From Parus major (lineage: Eukaryota; Chordata; Aves; Passeriformes; Paridae): a DNA stretch of 64,000 bases. The notes below the pieces were generated by a model. It was given only the letters and a program-made list of their open reading frames with translations, was not told the DNA's origin and made no database searches. The stretch is taken from positions 37,125,522 through 37,189,521 of the forward strand of contig NC_031799.1 of NCBI RefSeq assembly GCF_001522545.3, written 5' to 3'. Shown here piece after piece: positions 12,591 to 27,100 of this stretch (positions are counted from its first letter, which is position 1; each line of letters starts with the position of its first letter). A program made the translations under genes and the position numbers.

Positions 12591-15500
12591 AAGCGGTGAA
12601 TCAGACTTGATCTGATGACTCACCACCTCTGCAGGTGATTCCTCCACAGAAAACTAATTTCCTTCTATTTCAGTATTTCATAGGTTTCAGAAAAGAAAGC
12701 TTTTTACTTTCTACTTTTTACTAAAAAAGTTTTTTATATCGTGTAACACTACCTTATCTAATGTTAACAGGTCTCATGCCAGAAAATTCAAAAATTTTGG
12801 GGTTTTTTTTAACCTGGAAGGTGCCTCTGCAGAAATGGCCACTGAAACAGTCTGTTGTCTAAACCTAATAACATGCAGTTCTGTCACACTGTCAAACAGG
12901 AAGAGTCTTAGGCACAAACTAGAAGTTTAGTTAACTGGTCCATGAGGAGAGGCATCAGGAAAGAAGGCTATGCCTACTGAATACCTCCTTCTGTGGCTCC
13001 AGCTCACAGAGGACATTTGTTGCAGGGCAAGCTGCTCTGTCTGGCACAGACTGCTGCAGAACCAGCCAGGGTGATGGCACTTGAAGACACACTCCTGAGC
13101 CGGAGCCTGGACAGGGTGTGAGATGTAGTGAGGCACTTTGAGATCTTACAGTGGGATGTACAGCTTCCTGCAGCTTTTCTTTTGTTGCTCAAACCTAGCC
13201 ACTTGGCTGGGAAAGTTTTGATGCGACCTTTCATTTCAAAAAATCAAGGCTTTTGTCCTATCTCATTTAAAAATATGACCATAAAAATAGCACGGCCTTG
13301 CTTCAGCATACACTAGGGTTCAAAATTTTTTATCTTACTTGTTTGATATTTTGCTAAGGGATGGGAAAAACTCAATATTGTTTACCAGTGATTTCATATA
13401 ATGAACTACACACACCCATTTTTCTTTCTGGAGTTCAGAAAGAACCAAAGAAAAAATATTGGCTGATAATATGAGTTTAGATCTTCTGTTTCCAAAAGAA
13501 TGAAACAGTTTTGAACATTCTATCATAGATTTTTAGGAGTTTGCAACTGCACCAAAAAATGACAAAGACAGCAGACATGGAGGATAAGAAACTGTAGATA
13601 TCAGAGGTCACAAACACAGATAAATAAAATACCAGTTAAACATCTTGAAAGGCCAAGATGAAATTCCAAGAATACAACTTTGACATTAAAATATTTCCTT
13701 CTTGAATATAACGGGACATCTTTGTTTCTAACTACATACAAATGCAGGAGTGCAATCTATAAAAAATATTATATGTCAGAGCTAGCATTACATAAATCAC
13801 AGCCATCTCACTTCAGTCCGTTTTAAACCACGAAAAAAACCCCTAAGTCTATTTTGAAATATAATGCCTTGAGCTGAGCCAAGCTTATTGCTAATGCATT
13901 TATTAATAATCCTGTCTCCCTGCATTTTTGGGAACGTTCAGAGCCTCAGTGCTCCAGCTGGGTTGCTTCATGTCGACTAGAAATATGTCAGATTGTATAG
14001 TCTGTGATTGGATACAAACCTTTCACATGCATGCCTTCATTTGAACCCAGATAAGGATCACCCTTTTACAAAAACAAAATGGATGTGATTAGGTATTATA
14101 TATTTCTAATTGCTCACCTTGGCTTAGTATTCATTTGGAACAACTTAAGTGTCACATTAATTTTTGCAGCTGCCTATGCAACCTTCTACCTATTTAGTGT
14201 ATAACTTTTAGATGCACTTTTGAATGTCCAGAAACAAAACAAAACCCCAAAAAACAAAACAAAAAGCAACAACAACAACGAAAATCAGCTGGCAGCACAA
14301 ACTCAGAAAGGTTTTGTGCTTTCCAAGTCAGAGGTGGCACAGTTTAAATACGCGAGTGATACTGAAGTCAGAAATATTTTCTCCTTTACAGGAAGGCTAT
14401 ACACACAAATGTCAAATATGTGCTAATTCTTCTGTGACTCAGATCAGTGACTCAAGCTCTCCTCAGTAGGCTTCAGCCTGACAGCACTTGTCAGTTCAGT
14501 TTCCTAATGAACCCCTCTATTCAGGGTGGGTGTGTGACACTTGTAGAATGTGGCATCTTATTTTAGATTGTGGGCAGATGTGCGCACACCTTTCAAGAGG
14601 CCTTATCCTCCTCACTTCAGTCTGGGTACATTTGCTTTCATCTTTGTCTCCATTCTCCTGTCTTTATTTCTATCCTAAAAGTCTGCTGCACTTCTTAGCA
14701 AACACCCTCTACTCACCCTCTGGGCCTCAGACTGTGACTCTGGATGCATCAGGAAAATTATCATGATCTGTGCTCTCCATTGTTCCTTGTTGCTGTCAGC
14801 AGAATAAGAAGAAGCAAGAGAAAATTAAAGAAGATGCAAATCTAGGATCTTATTTTCCTTTATTTGCTGGTGTGCCTCTAGGACGAAGTCATCACAGATG
14901 GACAGGAATAAGGTACAGCACCAAGGACTCTCAAACCCTTTCTTGGGCAGGAGCAAAGAGATGAGTAGAAAGCTAGTTCGGACGACCCTCTGGGGTGGTG
15001 GAGCCATGCACTTGCAGTTGTGCTTGCTGCTCTGGCTGCCCAGCCCAGGCGAGGAAACCCCTTGACAGCAGAATGGGACATGACATTTTGCTGGCTTTGC
15101 TCAGTCTCTCAGCAGAGCTGTGACCTGCGGTGGCCAGCAGAGTACATTTAGGCACGGCAGGGTCATGTAGCTCTGCATCTGAAGGGCTCTTCATCATTAG
15201 TCTTGGGCAAGCAAATGCTGGAAAAGGAACAGTGGAAGAGCAGCACATTTCTTGGCTGGGTAGAGCTGACTGAACTGCCTCTTGTGCCATTTATCCATGA
15301 GTGGAAGACATTGCTTCAGTCTGTGCCATTTAAGCTAAACCTGTTCTGAAGGCATCTTCCCTCTTCCCCCATTTCATAACCAACATTTTGTGAGCATCAG
15401 CAGGCACAAATCAATGTGATGTGCCATGCTTAACACAAAATACAAACTTAAAAACCAGCCTAATTCAGAAAAGAGCTCCCTGCAATGCTGTAGGATACAC

Positions 15501-18007
15501 TGCTCTTCTATGACCTCTTCCTTGTTTTAATGCTACATGGCTCTAAAACTTGCCTTTGTCTGAACTGAGCTTATTTGAAGGTCCAGTCCTGGATTCCACC
15601 CCAATTTTGTTTCACAGCCAAAACTTTTACTTCTGTTGAGGGCTGTTCTGTTTCAGAGAGGACAATATGTTGGACCTTACTGCTTTTACTCCAGTCAAGC
15701 ATTGTTAAAGTTACAAAAGGCTCCCTCAGATCTTTGCTCACGAAACTGTTCTGACACAGGGAAATTTTACTTTTAAACCTTTAGAAAAAACATTCAGCTA
15801 ATCTTCTGGGCTCTGGTTCAGGAAAGAAACCTCCTAATGTTAAACATATGCCTTGGAATTGTCATTTAAAGCAAGGGATCTGAAATGCATGTTTCTACTA
15901 AAGACTGCAATTAAATGTTGCCCTAGATAGGAGTGCATTCTGGATTTGGGCATTAAAGAAGATGTACAGGGACAAACAACAGGTACCTTTTAGATTTGGA
16001 TTACATTACCTACCATTCTCAGCATCTTATGTCCAAACACAAGAGCACACATACAATGGAAGTTAAGCAGTGCTTATACATGAAGCAAAGCATCACTGAC
16101 TGCAAGGTAGCCAAAGCTATGGCTGCACCTTGCTGTTTACAGAGAGATTAATAGATTTAGAGCTTTAGTTCTTTGAGATCTTTAGTGTTCTTTTGGGAGA
16201 CCTAAGTCCTTTCAACATTCACTGTGTTTAAGGGCATTCAGTGCTTTGCAGGATTAGTTCCAGCTACACCGTTTTGAAAAATCTCTTTGATATTTTGTGG
16301 TGATATGTGAAGTTTGTAGCATAATTTTTTACTATTTTTATTCATGCATAGAGCACAGCCATTTCAAGCACATTCATATGTCTAAAACTGAGATGAAAAC
16401 AAATATTCTGGGGTTAAAAAAACTTTCCAATTATTTCCTTTTTTTTGTATGTCCAGCTTTGAAGGCAGAGCTTTAGAACACATTTTTGGGCTGTGCCTGC
16501 ACACAAGTAATGAGGGCAGCATTTGCTCTCTACTACCTGTAGCAGTGGGTGCATATGCTAGAGAGTTGGAGGGGTCAAGTCACTAGCTGGTATCACCTTT
16601 CTCAAAGACAGGAGAGGTTTCCGGAGTCCTTTAAAGGGAGGCATTTTGTCACATGATATCTCCAGTGGTCTTCCATGTGTCAGCTGTAACATAACACTTT
16701 TCAACAAAGACAATAAATTGGCTTAAATTTAGCAGGGAAAAGACACCTGACTCTGTACTAGGTCTGATAAGCAATAAACGAGATGGGGGGGGGGAGGAAA
16801 CGAAAGAAAAATTGGATGTCAGAAAACCTTTTACAAATTCCGCACCCCTGCCCCACCTTCCCTATTTAGAGCTTATTTTTTTCCCCGTTTTCTCATCAGG
16901 TGTGCTGATGGAAACCGTGGGTACGAAGCTCCGATAATTGTCCCGGATTCCTGAGCCCTCCGTCCTTCAGCGAGGCTAATAATGAAGACAGAGGAGAGAG
17001 AGAGGCCGGGGATGTGCCTGCCTGCCTGGAATGCAGCCGGAGCTGAAAGCTGACACCAGCTCGCTGGAAAAGAACTTGCGAGCAAAGGCTGTCTCCAAGA
17101 CAACAGAGTATTTTCCCTGTGATGCATTTACACAGTGGGGTTAAAGTTCTGTGAAAGCAACAGCTGTTGTAAAAACATTGTATTAAATATGCTTAGAACT
17201 GTAAAACGCGTGCTCCTCATGTTGCACTTTGCTCAAGAGAAATGTGGAAACCTGTGGTATGTCTGAAGGAGAGTTTCTGCTCTCTCAAAGGCTGTTTTAT
17301 AAATGTCATGCTTCATTTTCAACCTTTTCCTGCTGAGATAGCTTCTTCTTCAGACCATTTTTCTCTAAAGTTGACTTTCAAGTTAAAAGCTAATGACTAA
17401 AGCATGACTGGGTCTACTCCTTGCTTTTTACCCATTTAAGTTATGCCTTTTTGCTTGAAAACTTCCACTATATGTGTGCTTTTTGTTAGGACATAAGCTG
17501 CTGCAAATTAAGCTTGCTTATCCTGGTGCCACTCATAGATGTGGCTCAGCTATCATTTACAGTTCAGACTCATAAACACTAATATTTTTCCATCACTGGA
17601 GAGTGATCTCCTGCGATGCTGTTCTGTTTCTGACTCAGGAACCTCTGTAGGATGCTCTACTCGCTGTGTGTAGAGGACAAAATAGTACCACTTCAAAAAT
17701 AAGGGCCTGGCAAAACAACAGACTGCTTCAGAGCTATTATCTCCTTTCATACTGCAATTCTTAGAGGCTTTTTAAACAGTTACATAGTTTTCAAGTCAAG
17801 AGGCAAAAGACCTAGAGGTTTTAAGGCAAAGACCTAGACGTTTAAAGAAACTTACCCAGTGCAACCCTTTTCAAATGAAACCGCAAGGACACAATGGCAG
17901 AGATGCAGAAGTACACAGATGCTCTGATGCACTGATATGACATCTGTACTTTTGATCCTTCCCATGTAAACTCAGTAAAAGCTGTAAAATCTGTAATAAG
18001 GTGAGAC
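12591..18007. other. Gene-free DNA with possible conserved non-coding blocks
   Basis: No gene is recognised. It holds an A/C-rich tract at 14,232-14,284, a G10 run at 16,785-16,794, an AT-rich block with many TAAT cores (13,860-14,170) and a CpG-retaining block (16,860-17,110). The last two look more like regulatory sequence than background, but only comparison with other birds could show this. Confidence 0.5.
14232..14284. repeat. A/C-rich low-complexity tract
   Basis: CAAAA-type and (CAA)n units with only three or four other bases, on the same strand as the tracts near 6.8, 21.0 and 31.8 kb. Confidence 0.85.
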
Positions 18008-18143
18008 CTCTCCTCTCCTCTCCCTCTCCTCTCCCTCTCCTCTCCCTCTCCTCTCCCTCTCNNNNNNNNNNNNNNNNNNNNNNNNNNNNNNNNNNNNNNN
18101 NNNNNNNNNNNNNNNNNCTCTCCTCTCCCTCTCCTCTCCTCTC
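18008..18143. repeat. (CTCTCCCTCTC)-type polypyrimidine satellite with assembly gap
   Basis: A pure C/T tract built of CTCTC and CCTCTC units. It is interrupted by 56 unknown bases (18,062-18,117) and resumes in the same pattern to 18,143. The true length is unknown. Mirror-like purine/pyrimidine tracts of this kind can form triplex DNA and are hard to sequence. Confidence 0.95.
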
Positions 18144-21100
18144 GTTTTTGGTGGAGTTGGAATCCTTTTTTCTACTCAAAATCTTTTTGTGATGAAATAG
18201 ATAACTTGATATTTTTTTAAAAAAGGTTCGCTTTTTAATAACAGGTGGGCTGTAGGATGCCAATTCCTGACTTTAAATCCCTGCTGTACTTATAAAATGT
18301 CAGATTTAAGAGGCTGATATACTATGGCCTGGGTTTATTTATGGTTTTCTCTTTCACTGCATTGGGTTCTCCACCCTGGATTATATCTTTTCACTAGAGC
18401 TTTTGTTTCTTTTTCTGACAAAAAAATGGTTTTGCTCCTTTTCCAGAGGTACTCAAAATAAATAACACGTGCATTTTTAGTGAATTCTCAAGCCTACTGG
18501 GTCTGAGCCCATTCAGGCAATGTGAACCTGCCCATCCCCAGTAATAATACTAATAGGAAATTACTCTTCCACCCAAATCAAGTTTCAACATCTGCAGATA
18601 GCTTGTCCTTATACACTTGGCAATGACGCCAAGAAAAGCTTCTCCATCCTTCACCTAGCAGCTGCCGTCATCACAACAGTCCAGCTGCAACTGAGATGGC
18701 TAAACATTTCTGCAAAGCTATTTGAATGTGTTTCAGGAATCCCAGGAAAGAGAGTATGAGAGGAAGGTGCTTGCATTTGAAGACTTACTAGTAGGCCAAA
18801 GTGGGGAGCAGGAAAATATTGCAAATCCCACTCTTCCCAGCCTCTTAAAACATATTCAACCAATTAAAATAATCAATGTGAAGATTAATTTTGACCATAT
18901 GGATGTATGCGTGGGAAAAATTTGATTTTAAACATGTTTTGTTTTGGAAAAGAACATTCAAACACATGCCTGAACACATACATAGGAGACAGAGAGAAAT
19001 CTCAATATCTGGGCTTGATTTACTTCCATGTACTTGAAGGTACAGACTTCATATATATTCTACGTCTGTTGGAACCCAGCAAAACAGGAGTTGTGGGCTT
19101 TTAATGCTGCCAGAGTCCATGTGTATAGGATTAAACTGTTGTCCCTTTTCATTCTAGATACTGGATCTCCACATGCTGTTGAATTTCTGTCTGAAAACAC
19201 AGGACCCATTCATTTTCAGCACGAAAAGCATGCCTAAGCTGCTTCAGCAGTTTTGAGAATCTCAGACTAAATAATATTTATCAGAAGCAAAAAATTATCT
19301 TACTCAGGAGAGTGTCAAAACAATTGACTGATTTCAGATGAGTCTTTGAATTTCATCACTCTTTAAGTGTGGCTTCTATAGGGGCAAGAACCCTTGGCTA
19401 TTCAAGAAAATCCTCTCAATTATGGAGACTAAACACCCTCATGAGGAACGGAGGCTTTCAAACTGCTCTTTTGAGAATTCAGCTAGGAGAATCAGGTGGG
19501 TCAAATATCTGTTCAGTACCAGCTAGTGTGTCAGAGCAAACTCTTTGAAGCAGCACAAATGACAGCCCCTTGACCACTTTGATTTGTGCTCATTCTGGAT
19601 TTTGAAAACGTTTTTCCAGCCACCTCTTCTTGTTTCATCTGTCCCCATGAAATGTGTGGCCATGAAGGAAACAACTTCAAGTTTAATTACTAGATGGCAC
19701 TGCAATGTCCTCATTACCAGAAAGCTGTAACCAGCAAAGATCATATTATTTAGCTGAGATCCTTCCAAATATCAGGTCTTTTTCAACTTTCTTTTTCAGT
19801 ATTTTCTCACAATCCCAGAGGCTGAGGGCCAGATCTTCAAACAGAGCCTGTGACTGGCAGGATCTCAATATGCAAGACAGAAGAGGAAGAGATTCTGACT
19901 CCAGGGGGAGGAAAAGAATAGAAAGCACGCATAATTAAGGGGTTGAAATAACCCCTGTGCCTAAAACTCCCACATTCTGGGCTGAGCTGCTAACAATATC
20001 ATCATAAAATTATTCTTCAGATGAAGGGTGTGATATTTGTTGCCTTTGCTTCTGATTGCTGCAGAAGTCAGCAGGGGATTTACCACTGGCTGACAGCACA
20101 TAGCAGTAAGTGCAGTTTAAAGGTTTGCATCATGTGAGTCTATAAGTCAGGGGAGTAATAGATACGGGTTTTGAAAAATACAGCTACAGAGACAATATAT
20201 GCATTTAATTCAAGGGGAAGATTTTAAACAAGTGTATCTATAAAAATAAGTGGCCGATTCCCAACAAAGCTAAAACCTTAATTCCATGATGAACCCATTA
20301 TCCCACTCTCATCCAGTACACAATTCTTGGTTTTATATCAGGAAAAGGACATTGTACTCTTCCTAAGCCCCAACCTATATGAAATCCTATTGTTACGGCA
20401 TTCACCACAACAATAGCCCTTTGGAGCACTCAAAATGCCTGGCTGTCAATTAGGTTACTATAAGGAAGGAACAGGACATTGTTTACATCACAATGCAGCA
20501 TCAATGAAGGTATATACATTAGCCAGATGAATGCATTCTGCCGTGTTTCAGTAAGCCCAGTGCAATCAGTGCTGACAATGAATACCAAGCAGGTCTCTGG
20601 CGACAGACTGTGCAGGTATCAGACTGTGCACTGTATCTGGGTGTCCAGTGGCACTCAGTACGTGGGGTGCTCCGCAGATCACTAATGTTTCCGAGGACTT
20701 TGCTTCAGGGGAAAGCCATAGATGGGAGGAGGGGTTCAATGATACCTAACAGCCTGGCACTGACCCATTGAAAATAAGGAAGCAGTTTCATACAGCCTCA
20801 CCATTTGCCTTTGTTATTAGGAAATAAATCAGCCTTTGTTTTTTCTGGACAATGTGAAGGAATGTCATTATGACTTATAAATTGTGCAGTTACAAAACAA
20901 TCAGGAAATCTTCCCATTTAAATCTGAATAACTTTAATTGTTGGGAATTTAAACTTTAGTCTATTGAGTGAAACAAATGCTTAAATAGAGCTCTTCATTG
21001 AAATTCTGCATTTCAGCTAAAACCTGCATTAAAAACAAAACAAAACAAAACAAAAAACCCCCAAAAACCCCCAGCAAACTAACAACTGTGAGGCTGGTAA

Positions 21101-24100
21101 AAGATTGAACAAACCTTAAAGTTGCACCATTTAATGCCTTTGGACTGAAGATGAGTTGAAACCACAGTTGACAAAGTGGCAAATTAGTGTGGTTGGTAGT
21201 GCTTTACTTTCACTATTCCAAATATATTCAGAGAGTTATTTCCATCTCATGCCACTATACAGTTTTCCTTAAGTCTGTCTGGAGTCTCAGGCCTAAACAT
21301 AGCAGTGCACTGGTAGTTTAACACAGGAAGGCAAAAACACTGAAGTCAAACATACACAGACTTCCTTGCTTTCTCAGGGAATAGCAGCAAACATACAGGG
21401 CTTGCTCCCAAGTTATCAAAGTTTGCCTACAGGTTTTGTCATGTCATTGAGGTAAACTTCTCTGACCTGATGTCAACTAGGTCCAGCAAGGTCTAGCTGA
21501 AGAAATGGTAAAATTTTTGAGAAACAGAAGTGTTGTACTGACTTTGTGCATGACTAAAAGCAAATGCTCCACTTAAAAAAATGCCCCTGACACTAGGCAG
21601 AGGAGCTGGCATAATTGATCTGGCAGCTGGAGCTGCAGGTTTAGAAATTATTTGTGAATAATCTCAGCACTCTGATAGCTATGATTTTATTGGCATTTTC
21701 ATGGAGTAAGAACCTTGCCACTGCTAGATTTTCTTTTTTTCCAGCCTTTATCTCTGGCTAAGCTCCACCCCTCATGGATTTTCACACTGTCCCTTCTCAG
21801 AGATGACCTCTCTTCCACCTCTGACCTCTTTCAGAGTTTTCACCCTTGCTTTAACAATTGATTTATGATGTGCCTGTGAAAGGGTCAAGCCTACTTTTAC
21901 GGTTTGCTTAAAATATTTCTTTTTTGGGTAGATACAGAAGTGGTGCTTAATAAGTGCTAAGTAAATAAACTAAGGATTGGAGACAGCTTCCCTTTTCTGC
22001 TAACTACTAGATGTCTCTAAAACTCTTTGTAACAAGTGTTTACCAAGTCTTCAAACAAATTAACTGATAACTGTAATAATTTTGTGCCTAATGAAATGTG
22101 TCAAAGGTTTAGGATTTCCAAAAAGAGTAATTTCAAATTAAGTTGTCTCACAGTTCAGTGAAAAGGCAATGCTAAAGATAATTCAAGGACTTGTATATGT
22201 AATGGACAGGAAGTCTATTTTTCTTTTAGTTTGACAGATTGATCCTCCACAGAAAAAAAGAGAAAAAGTCAAAAAGGCTACTAGGCACAAACTTTCATTG
22301 CCTCTAGCCTCCCTGTGGCAAAACTCCTTTTAACCTCACTTCAGGTGGCGTCAGAACTGCAGAATCAATCAATCACCTCAAAGGCAAAGATTTTATTCTT
22401 CTATTTCACTTATCCATTATTCTTTAATTATGCACCATAATTTATCCTGCAAATTCTGTTGTGGTTTTTATGTGGTCCTCATCATTCAATATATCTAAAA
22501 ATCAAAATTTAATATATTTAGATTTTTAAAAAATTAATCAGATACTTGTGATGGCATTTATGAAACTCAAAGTACTGACTAGATGATAAGGATAATGGTT
22601 ATCCTTCTTGCCACAGATCACATCACACATGAAGCCATTTGAAAATATGAAGTGTGTGTTTTGAGGCTCTATGTTTCAAGTTGAAGTGTGCATCATCATT
22701 TTCTCTATAAACTTTGTCACATGTGTGTGTCTCCTTGGTTTCTTAAATGAACTAATTTTTTTTGCTAGCCGTTAAATACTTGATTTACTATCCTGACAAT
22801 TTTAATAAGGAAAGAGACAGTAGTTTATTGCTGAACACCTTTCATTTTCACGTTTCCATGGAATGCTACCAATGTGAAAAAAACTACCAAGTTAACACCT
22901 AGCATTGTATTTGGTTTGAATAGAAAAGCTCAGACAGGCCAAATGCAGATGATATATAGCTTTATGTGATTAGAAAAAATACTGAATTGTTATAGTGCTT
23001 CTGTGGTTTCAAAGCATAGCCATACGCCAGGAGCTGGAAGGGGGAGACAACAGGTGAACAGCCTCCAGGCCTCACTCAGTCTTGTTGGCAGCATGCTCAC
23101 TGCTAACCACTGGTCCAGAGAGAAAATGCCAATTTCAGTCTGTTTCATGCTTGCCCCCTTGCTGAAGCCAGAAAAGAATAGGATGTACTTTTATTCCCAT
23201 CCAGCCTATCTAGGAAGAGAACAGAAGGATCAGACAGAGCAGAACAGAGGTTTTGCAAGAATCATCTCCCAAACACAAAGACTGCTGTTAGGACTGGACA
23301 CTGTCTGCCTTGTCACCATCTACCTGTGTAACCACAGGCACAACGAAGCCTATTCATCCAAGGCCCCACTCGGGGCTCCTTTGGCATGCTGAACACTTCC
23401 GCAGACCTACAAGGATCTTCAGGGTGTTCAAAGGATAAAAGACTGGACACTATTTATAGTTTTGCTGATGTTGGGATGGTGGCTGTAAACCTAAATTCCT
23501 TTCTCAGTCTGTGCTCAGCCTTGAGCTGAATGAATAGCAAAAATAAATAAATAATAACCATGAAAAAATGACCCAGTGAAAGCACTGCCTTTGTTTCTAT
23601 CCTGAACGTGGAGTGGTGCCACTTGTTACATGCTGGTGCTCAGAAAACAGCTTTTGATCTTGAAAGCTTTCTGCTTGTTTTAGTCCTTTTACATTAATCA
23701 CCCCTTAATTTCATTTATAGCATGCAAATTACTCTTGCTCCTCTTGCTCAGACCTTTTAAACTACCAGATCAGTGAGCTGATAGGCCATCAAGTAAAAGA
23801 GCTGGGAAAAAGTAAAAAAAGAAAAAAAAAAAAGGAGCTGAAAATACTTACAAATCTTGACTACACTTGACAAAAACCAGAAGTGGCCTGTGAACTATCC
23901 ATTAGCTGAAAAGCTGGTATAGATCAGTGTCACTGCATTGAAGACAATGGTGGTTTGTCAGCTGAGAAGCTGGCCAAACGGACAGAAAGAAAATGGTCTT
24001 TTCCTGGCAAAGAGTTAAACCAGCTCACTTACTCCTTTCTGAAAACTTCTTTCCATTGCCTTCCATGGGATGCTTTGACTTAGGAATATTTTGAGTGCTG

Positions 24101-27100
24101 CCGAATAAACACTATCCATACCTTTCTGTGTAGCTACGTCAATAATGTACACTATTGCAGGCTAACTGCACTGTTTTAATTTTGTCATTGCCCCTCTTTC
24201 TATGCTATGGCTGCTTTTCAACAGCACTTTAAACAGAGAAATTAAAAGCACATTTACTATTGTAACGTATTTATTATACACATTACAAGCCCCATACTCT
24301 GAAATCTTGGGATAAAAGCTTGTTGAAAGGTTTTCCCCTCCATGCCTAGCAGGAGCAGTGCCTCTTTTGTCATCCTTCTGGACTGGGGTTTCCCTCTTTT
24401 GAACTCAACTAAAATCACTCCTTGATATTAATTGTATGGAACCCAGTGACTAACATAAGGAGCAGTGTGTGCACATACCAGGGACACCAACAGCAGCTGC
24501 CTAGTCCCAACATCCAATGAATTTGTCATTGTCTAAAAGCTGACTTTTTCAAATGTGTTAGGTATCATGAACTGGAGAATAAGGAACAAAAGAGAGCAAA
24601 GGATTATGACCAAAACAAAGTGGCAATCATAGACATCAGTGCTGTAATATATGTGCATCAATTGCAGCAATAATGACATATATAGGAAGTTTCTGTTGTG
24701 TTCATTTGTAGCCTTCTGAAATACTCACAATGGATTTTGAGACTTTCCATGCAAAGGAGCTGTTTATGCAACTTCCTGCGGAGAGCCTGTGGAAATAGGG
24801 GAAGAACAAAGGTTTATGATATGAGCAGACGTGGTCTTTAAGGACCATCAGCACCAGAGCAGAGTCTTAAGAACAACTTGACTGGTCAGGCAGAGGTCTA
24901 CAGCTCTGCGGTACTGCAGGTGACAGGGACCACCTGCCCACTTCAACTCCCTGGCCTATCAGTGGGAGCACCTCAAAATACTTCTACCACCAGTTTAAAG
25001 TGGCCCATCCCATTTTGCCTGAAGGCAGGGATGGATTACTCCCTAGTTACCTTTCACAGACTGAGAAGCTCCTGTACGTTCTACCGGGCAAGACATTATT
25101 TATTGCAAAGAGCATGCAAAATTTGCCAAGTCACAGCTTTGTGTTTTGAGCAAAGCAGGCATTTTTTGCAGCCGCTCGACCAAGAGTGGAGACACTGGTT
25201 AGTTTCTGCTCCTCCATCTCCCTTCAGTTGGTCCCTGTCCTCTAAAAAGCACCTGGCGGTACTGCTAAAGGTGGAAGGAATTACAAACAGCATCAGGGAT
25301 AGCAATTCATCTCTCCTCAACTCCAGTCATCTCACATCTTGTTGTGCCAAAAGAGCACACAGCTTGCCTCACCCACTGCTGCAGAAGCAGCTGTGGTCCC
25401 CATGAATCTTGTTTGCTCCTTAGACATCACTAAGGTAACCAGGGATTTGGCACAGCCACTAGACACAGAGACAGCATCAATCCAAGTGAGCAGTATCCTG
25501 AGCGGGGTCTGGAAAAGGCAAAGGCAGCATGGACCTCCAGTTCTACTGTGCTGCTGGCAACATCACCCCAAATTGTACTGACTATGAGGTCATTACACTG
25601 TATATGAAAAAATATGCATAGAAATATCAACCCTCTTCAGGATTTTTGGTGAAAAAATACTCCTCTATATTTTGGTCTTTCCCTATATAGGGTTTGATTT
25701 CAGCTAAAACAAATTATTTTGCTTTCTAACATATTTGGTTTGTTTTTTATTTTTCAAAAAATCAGACACAGAGAACTCCCCACAGAAATCAACTAGCATT
25801 TTGAAGCAAGCTGTGGACCTGGAGACAGCACTGGAGGCTGGAAGCAGAAGCTGTAGTAGATCTCAGGAACAAAGTTCCCCAGAATTTGGACTAATATAAA
25901 TATGGGAAAAGACTCTTAGTAAGGGAAAGCCCATAGATGCTCTTACCCTTTTTCTGCCTCCTGCTGGCTTTTGCACATGAGAAGACCCTGAGAGCAAAAA
26001 TTGTCCCACTGCTAGAATTGAAAGGATACTGCTGTTTGGGGCCCATAATGTTATTTTTATAATAGGGTCTAATTCTGATACCACTGGCACTCAATGAATC
26101 CATGTTTATTTTAGCAGTGAGTGTAAGTCAGGTCACGAATTGACATACAAGGTGAAGTTAAATGGTGATTTGGGCTTGAGCCATAAATCTTCCTGCCTTT
26201 TTTTCACATAGCTAGACTATCATGATAAATGCCTGATCTTTGTGGAGGAAAGAATTTAGTTCCCAATAAGATGATGAGAATGAATTATCAGCTCAGCTAT
26301 CTCTGCAGTCGGTTTCTACCCGGATACCATTTCAGTAAAACACAAGCATGTGTTATGTCATGACTGTCCTGCTGGAATAAATTTTTAGACTGGAAGAAAA
26401 AAATGTTTTTAGGTTTGTGTGTGTGTGTAATGTGAATTTCCCCTTAAAACATTCCTATCATGCCGCTTCATATTCATTAATTAGTCTGAGGTTTCCCTCG
26501 TGTTTAGTTTACAAAGCCACTTAAACCCACGTACCCATTTAACATATTTATGACCCCAGTTTTCTTTCTTTTCTCTGAGACTGTACCGTAATTGTTCTCT
26601 GGACTCAGGAACTGCAGAGTGCCTTCACTGATGAAAGGAGACAACATAAAGAAGGAAATGAATGTGTGAGGGATGAATACCTTCCACAAAACAACTGGGT
26701 GCAATTTGGCCCATGGCCCCGGGGGTCACTTTAATAGAGTGGAGCCTCAGTCTCTATTGAGTGTATGGGAGACTATTAACTCTTAACAACTCAGTCTCAG
26801 GTTATTTATTTATTGCTTAAATGATTTGTTATTGCTACTTGAATTTAATATACCCTCTGGGAACTGAGATGGCAGCATCATGTTACAGAAAAACTACATG
26901 TTATTTTAAAACTGTGATTGAATTTTTATGAGCATCATAAAATCTTTCTGAACAAATAACTTACCATTAGTCAGAAACTTCAGCAGGAAATCTGTAAAAT
27001 TAAGGATTTATTAGAACAGTACTGTATTTGTGTGTTTCTCTGGATAAGAGAGGGTTAAATGTTTGATGCTTCAAGTATTAATTTTGTTATTTGAATATAA

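Noticed and set aside
18008..18143. CRISPR-like or coding repeat
   Set aside because: It is a simple C/T satellite with no spacers, in a vertebrate context.
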